From an uncultured Acidobacteriia bacterium (GTDB lineage Bacteria; Acidobacteriota; Terriglobia; Bryobacterales; Bryobacteraceae), in assembly GCA_903925975.1 (NCBI GenBank), contig CAIYHG010000181.1, forward strand, positions 37,571 through 101,570: a stretch of DNA of 64,000 nucleotides, given 5' to 3'. The number at the start of each line of letters is the position of its first letter. Positions within the stretch are counted from its first letter, which is position 1. The notes beneath the pieces were generated by a model that did no database searches, had not been told where the DNA came from, and was given only the letters and a program-made list of their open reading frames with translations. A program made the translations under genes and the position numbers. Positions 61,237 through 64,000 of the stretch are shown here, piece after piece.

Positions 61237-62763
61237 TTGACTGCAATTCGGATGTGTGCCGCCGCCCTGGCGTTTCTCGGCTGCCTTCCCGCGCAGGATC
61301 TTAAGCAGTTCGAGAAGAACGTAACTGAATTCACGCTTCCCAATGGACTGCACTTCATCGTTGTAGAGCGCCACGTGGCGCCGGTAGTCGCATTCCACAC
61401 CTATGTGAATGCGGGGTCCGTGAATGACCCCTCCGGGCAGACGGGTATCGCCCACATGTTCGAGCACATGGCATTCAAGGGCACGGAGACGATAGGAACT
61501 CGAAACTGGCCGGCCGAAAAGACGGCTCTCGATGAAGTCGACTCCATTTACGACAAGCTGGAGGCGGAGCGCAATAAGGGGTCAAAATCCGACCCGAGGG
61601 CCGCGGGACTGATCGAGACCCAACTGCGCATGGCAATCGAGCGCGCCGGAGCCTTCGTCGAACCGAATGCCTACGCGCGCATCATCGAGGAAAACGGGGG
61701 CGCGGGTTTGAACGCCAGCACGGGCGTGGACGCCACCGAGTATTTCTACAGCCTTCCCTCGAACCGGATCGAGTTATGGTTTCTGATGGAATCGCAGCGC
61801 TTCCTTCACCCCGTGTTCCGGGAGTTCTACAAAGAGCGCGACGTGGTGATGGAAGAGCACCGGATGCGCGTCGAATCCGATATCCAGGGGAAGTTAATTC
61901 AGGTGTTCGGCTCGACGGCATTCGAGGCGCACCCGTACCGGAACCCGCCTGGCGGGTGGCCCAGCGACATAAGCGATCTGCGCCGCGAAGACGCGCTGCG
62001 TTTCTTCGAGAAGTATTACGTTCCGGCCAATATCACCGTGGCCATTGTCGGGGACGTGAACCCGGCGGAGGCGAAGCGGATGGCGGAACGCTACTTTGGC
62101 CCGTTGCCTGCGCGTCCGCTGCCGCCGTTGATCCGCACGGAGGAACCTCCCCAGGACGGCCCCAAGACGGCCGTTGTGGAAACGCAGGCGCAGCCATTAT
62201 TGATCGAGGGCTTCAAACGCCCCAGCCAGTATGACAAAGACGACCCCGTGTTCGACCTGGTCTCGATGATCCTCTCGTCGGGCCGGACCAGCCGGCTGTA
62301 TAAAGAGATGGTGCAGGATAAGCAGATCGCCGCCGCAGCGCAGGCCGAGCCCATGTACCCCGGCGGGCGATACGCGAATCTGTTCGTCTTCTTTGCCGCG
62401 CCTGCCCAGGGCCATACCGTCGAGGAAAACCAAAAGGCGCTCGACGACATCATCGAGCGCTTCAAGAATCAGAAGGTGGATGCGGCCGAACTGGAGCGCG
62501 TGAAAGCGCAGGCGCGCGTGGAACTGCTGAGTAAGATGGACGACAATACGCAGCTTGCGTCTCTGCTCACCATTTTCTACGCGAGCTTCGGGGACTGGCG
62601 CAAGCTGTTCACGACGCTCGACGATTACAAGAAGGTGACTCCCGAAGACGTGCAGCGCGTGGCGCGGCAGTACTTCAGCAACCGTTCCCGTACGGTGGTC
62701 TACACCTCTCAACCGAAGGCCGCGCCCGCCCCGACAAGGAATGTGCCGGGAGGACAGAGATGA
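61237..62763 (+). CDS. M16-family zinc peptidase, active-type
   Basis: A 508-residue exported M16B-like peptidase. A signal-like N-terminus (to LPAQ at 20) is followed by the inverted zinc motif H73-x2-E76-H77 (AHMFEHMAFKG). A 50-residue Lys/Ala/Glu-rich insertion comes before ASTGVDATEYFYSLP. The second M16 half (RLYKEMVQDKQIAAAAQAEP) follows. The start is TTG 61237 with AGGAG six bases before it. Its ATGA overlaps the next M16 gene, so the two probably form a heterodimer. Confidence 0.9.
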   Translation: MTAIRMCAAALAFLGCLPAQDLKQFEKNVTEFTLPNGLHFIVVERHVAPVVAFHTYVNAGSVNDPSGQTGIAHMFEHMAFKGTETIGTRNWPAEKTALDEVDSIYDKLEAERNKGSKSDPRAAGLIETQLRMAIERAGAFVEPNAYARIIEENGGAGLNASTGVDATEYFYSLPSNRIELWFLMESQRFLHPVFREFYKERDVVMEEHRMRVESDIQGKLIQVFGSTAFEAHPYRNPPGGWPSDISDLRREDALRFFEKYYVPANITVAIVGDVNPAEAKRMAERYFGPLPARPLPPLIRTEEPPQDGPKTAVVETQAQPLLIEGFKRPSQYDKDDPVFDLVSMILSSGRTSRLYKEMVQDKQIAAAAQAEPMYPGGRYANLFVFFAAPAQGHTVEENQKALDDIIERFKNQKVDAAELERVKAQARVELLSKMDDNTQLASLLTIFYASFGDWRKLFTTLDDYKKVTPEDVQRVARQYFSNRSRTVVYTSQPKAAPAPTRNVPGGQR

Positions 62764-64000
62764 ATCGACTGGTTGCAATTCTGCTGTTTTCGACAGTTGC
62801 CGCATCGGCCCAGCCTCCACAAGAGCAGCGCAAGGCGCCGGCGAACCCAGCCGCGCCGCCCGCGGCATCTCAGCCGCGAGCGGGAGCCGCGGCCCCTGCC
62901 GTCTCTGCCCCCGCCCCCGCGCCATCCGTGGCTGATCTGAAGTTCCCGCCGCTGCGGCCGGTTGAAATCCCGCCGGTAGCCACATTCACTCTGGCAAACG
63001 GGATGAAGGTCTTCCTTCTCGAAGACCATGAATTGCCGATGATTTCGGGCTCGGCGCTGGTCCGGACCGGCAACCTGTTCGACCCCCGCGACAAGATCGG
63101 GCTGGCCGAGATCATGGGCCGCGTCATGCGCACGGGCGGGACGAAAGCGAAGACCGGCGAGCAGTGGAACCAGGAACTGGAGAAGGTGGCGGCGCTCGTG
63201 GAATCGAGCATCGGCGAAACCTCCGGCTCGGTGACGTTCCAGGCGCTCAAGGAAAATCTCGACCCTGTGCTGGCGATCTTCCGCGACGTGCTCACCGCTC
63301 CCGAATTCCGGCAGACCGATCTCGATCTGGCCAAGATGGAGGAGCGGAGCGGCATCGCCCGGCGGAACGACGATGCCGACGGCATTGCCGACCGCGAGTT
63401 CGCCAATATTATCTACGGCAAGAGCACCCCGTACGGATGGCAGGAAGAATACGCCGGTATCGCGGCCATCACGCGCGCGGATCTGCTCCAGTTCCACCAA
63501 CGCTACTACTTCCCCAAGAACGCCATGCTGGCGGTATGGGGCGATTTCGATTCGGCTGCGATGCGGGCCAAGCTCGAGCAGGTATTTGCGGGCTGGACCG
63601 TGGAGCGCGAGCCGGTCCCGCCGTTCCCGCCCGTCAGCGGCACGTCGGAACCGGGCGTGCATCTGGCGCTGAAGACCGACGTGACACAGACGTTTTTCGC
63701 GATCGGGCAACTCGGCGGCGAATTGCGCGACAACGAGTATCCGGCACTGGAAGTCATGGCTGCGATTCTGGGCGGAGGCTTCCAAAGCCGGCTTTTCCAG
63801 CGCGTGCGCACGCAGATGGGCTATGCGTATGAAATCGGCGCGTCCTGGGCGGCAAACTACGATCATCCGGGGCTATTCAAGATCGCGGGCAGCACCAAAG
63901 CGGTTTCCACGGTGGCGACGATCCAGGCGATTATGCAGGAAGTGGGACGAATCCGAACGGAGGAGGTGAGCGAAGCGGAATTGAAGACGGCCAAAGATAC
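62760..64000 (+). CDS. M16-family peptidase, zinc-motif-lacking partner, truncated by window end
   Basis: The first 413 residues of a second M16 protein; the stop lies outside the window. A signal peptide (1-18, ending ASAQ) is followed by a Pro/Ala-rich linker. The place where the zinc motif should be reads GLAEIMGRVMRTGG, so the H-x2-E-H motif is absent. The second half (GGFQSRLFQRVRTQMGYAYE) keeps the R/Y substrate element. It overlaps the active partner in an ATGA. In known M16B pairs one subunit is active and the other supplies the R/Y motif, which fits. Confidence 0.9.
   Translation, partial: MNRLVAILLFSTVAASAQPPQEQRKAPANPAAPPAASQPRAGAAAPAVSAPAPAPSVADLKFPPLRPVEIPPVATFTLANGMKVFLLEDHELPMISGSALVRTGNLFDPRDKIGLAEIMGRVMRTGGTKAKTGEQWNQELEKVAALVESSIGETSGSVTFQALKENLDPVLAIFRDVLTAPEFRQTDLDLAKMEERSGIARRNDDADGIADREFANIIYGKSTPYGWQEEYAGIAAITRADLLQFHQRYYFPKNAMLAVWGDFDSAAMRAKLEQVFAGWTVEREPVPPFPPVSGTSEPGVHLALKTDVTQTFFAIGQLGGELRDNEYPALEVMAAILGGGFQSRLFQRVRTQMGYAYEIGASWAANYDHPGLFKIAGSTKAVSTVATIQAIMQEVGRIRTEEVSEAELKTAKD

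Noticed and set aside
1..64000. search for tRNA, rRNA, CRISPR repeats, insertion sequences and prophage
   Set aside because: No cloverleaf with a GTTCGA loop, no regularly spaced repeats and no transposase or phage structural gene was seen. The only recombinase has housekeeping Xer features.

Overview
The window is about 62-64% GC, densely coded on both strands, and carries no rRNA, tRNA, CRISPR array, phage or insertion sequence that I could find. The gene families point to an aerobic, heterotrophic member of the Acidobacteriota, most likely Bryobacterales/Solibacter-like. The pointers are a GWxTD-domain exported protein next to a CarboxypepD_reg-type envelope protein, a reaction-centre-type dihaem cytochrome c, DUF4159, DUF2007 and YtxH proteins, many signal peptides ending in A-x-A-Q, and a CstA carrier followed by its tiny partner. 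This assignment is inferred from gene content only.

Layout. 1-7.4 kb: 3' end of a PBP4-type carboxypeptidase, DinB-like protein, beta-helix protein, ECF sigma factor with a cysteine-bearing tail, PEGA protein, NmrA-like protein. 7.4-12.1 kb: aminotransferase, a Fic AMP-transferase with its own AT-rich promoter and palindrome, a decayed aminotransferase tail, M48 peptidase, alpha/beta hydrolase. 12.1-20.4 kb, mostly rightward: HAD phosphatase, ABC exporter, Crp-type regulator, split transketolase, NarL-type two-component pair, amidohydrolase. 20.4-24.5 kb, leftward: TPR protein and a 2-oxoacid:ferredoxin oxidoreductase operon with fused beta-gamma subunits. 24.5-30.7 kb, rightward: exported proteins, cstA with a ybdD-like small gene, and adk. 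30.7-36.5 kb, leftward: SDR, cytochrome c, DksA-like protein, then acpP-fabF-etfB-etfA.

36.8-46.5 kb: exported glycine-zipper protein, Kelch-repeat protein, an accessory-looking nuclease/unknown gene pair, envelope small proteins, pruA, and a penicillin-binding protein with a Lys/Ala-rich linker. 46.8-54.8 kb, rightward: GWxTD protein, exported barrel-like protein, OPT transporter, M28 peptidase. 54.9-64 kb: small zinc-ribbon and YHS proteins, TPR protein, XerC/D recombinase, CCA-adding enzyme, PilZ protein, and a coupled pair of M16 peptidases running off the end.

The genes fit a scavenging lifestyle. Peptidases, OPT and CstA carriers import and process peptides. PruA, KOR and ETF feed proline, 2-oxoacid and acyl-CoA electrons to respiration. 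Cell-wall and envelope genes (PBP4, PBP, GWxTD, DUF4159) maintain the surface. The less ordinary items are the fic locus, the CstA partner with a hairpin right after its stop codon, the NucS-like nuclease pair, and an array of four short hairpins read into the M28 peptidase N-terminus.
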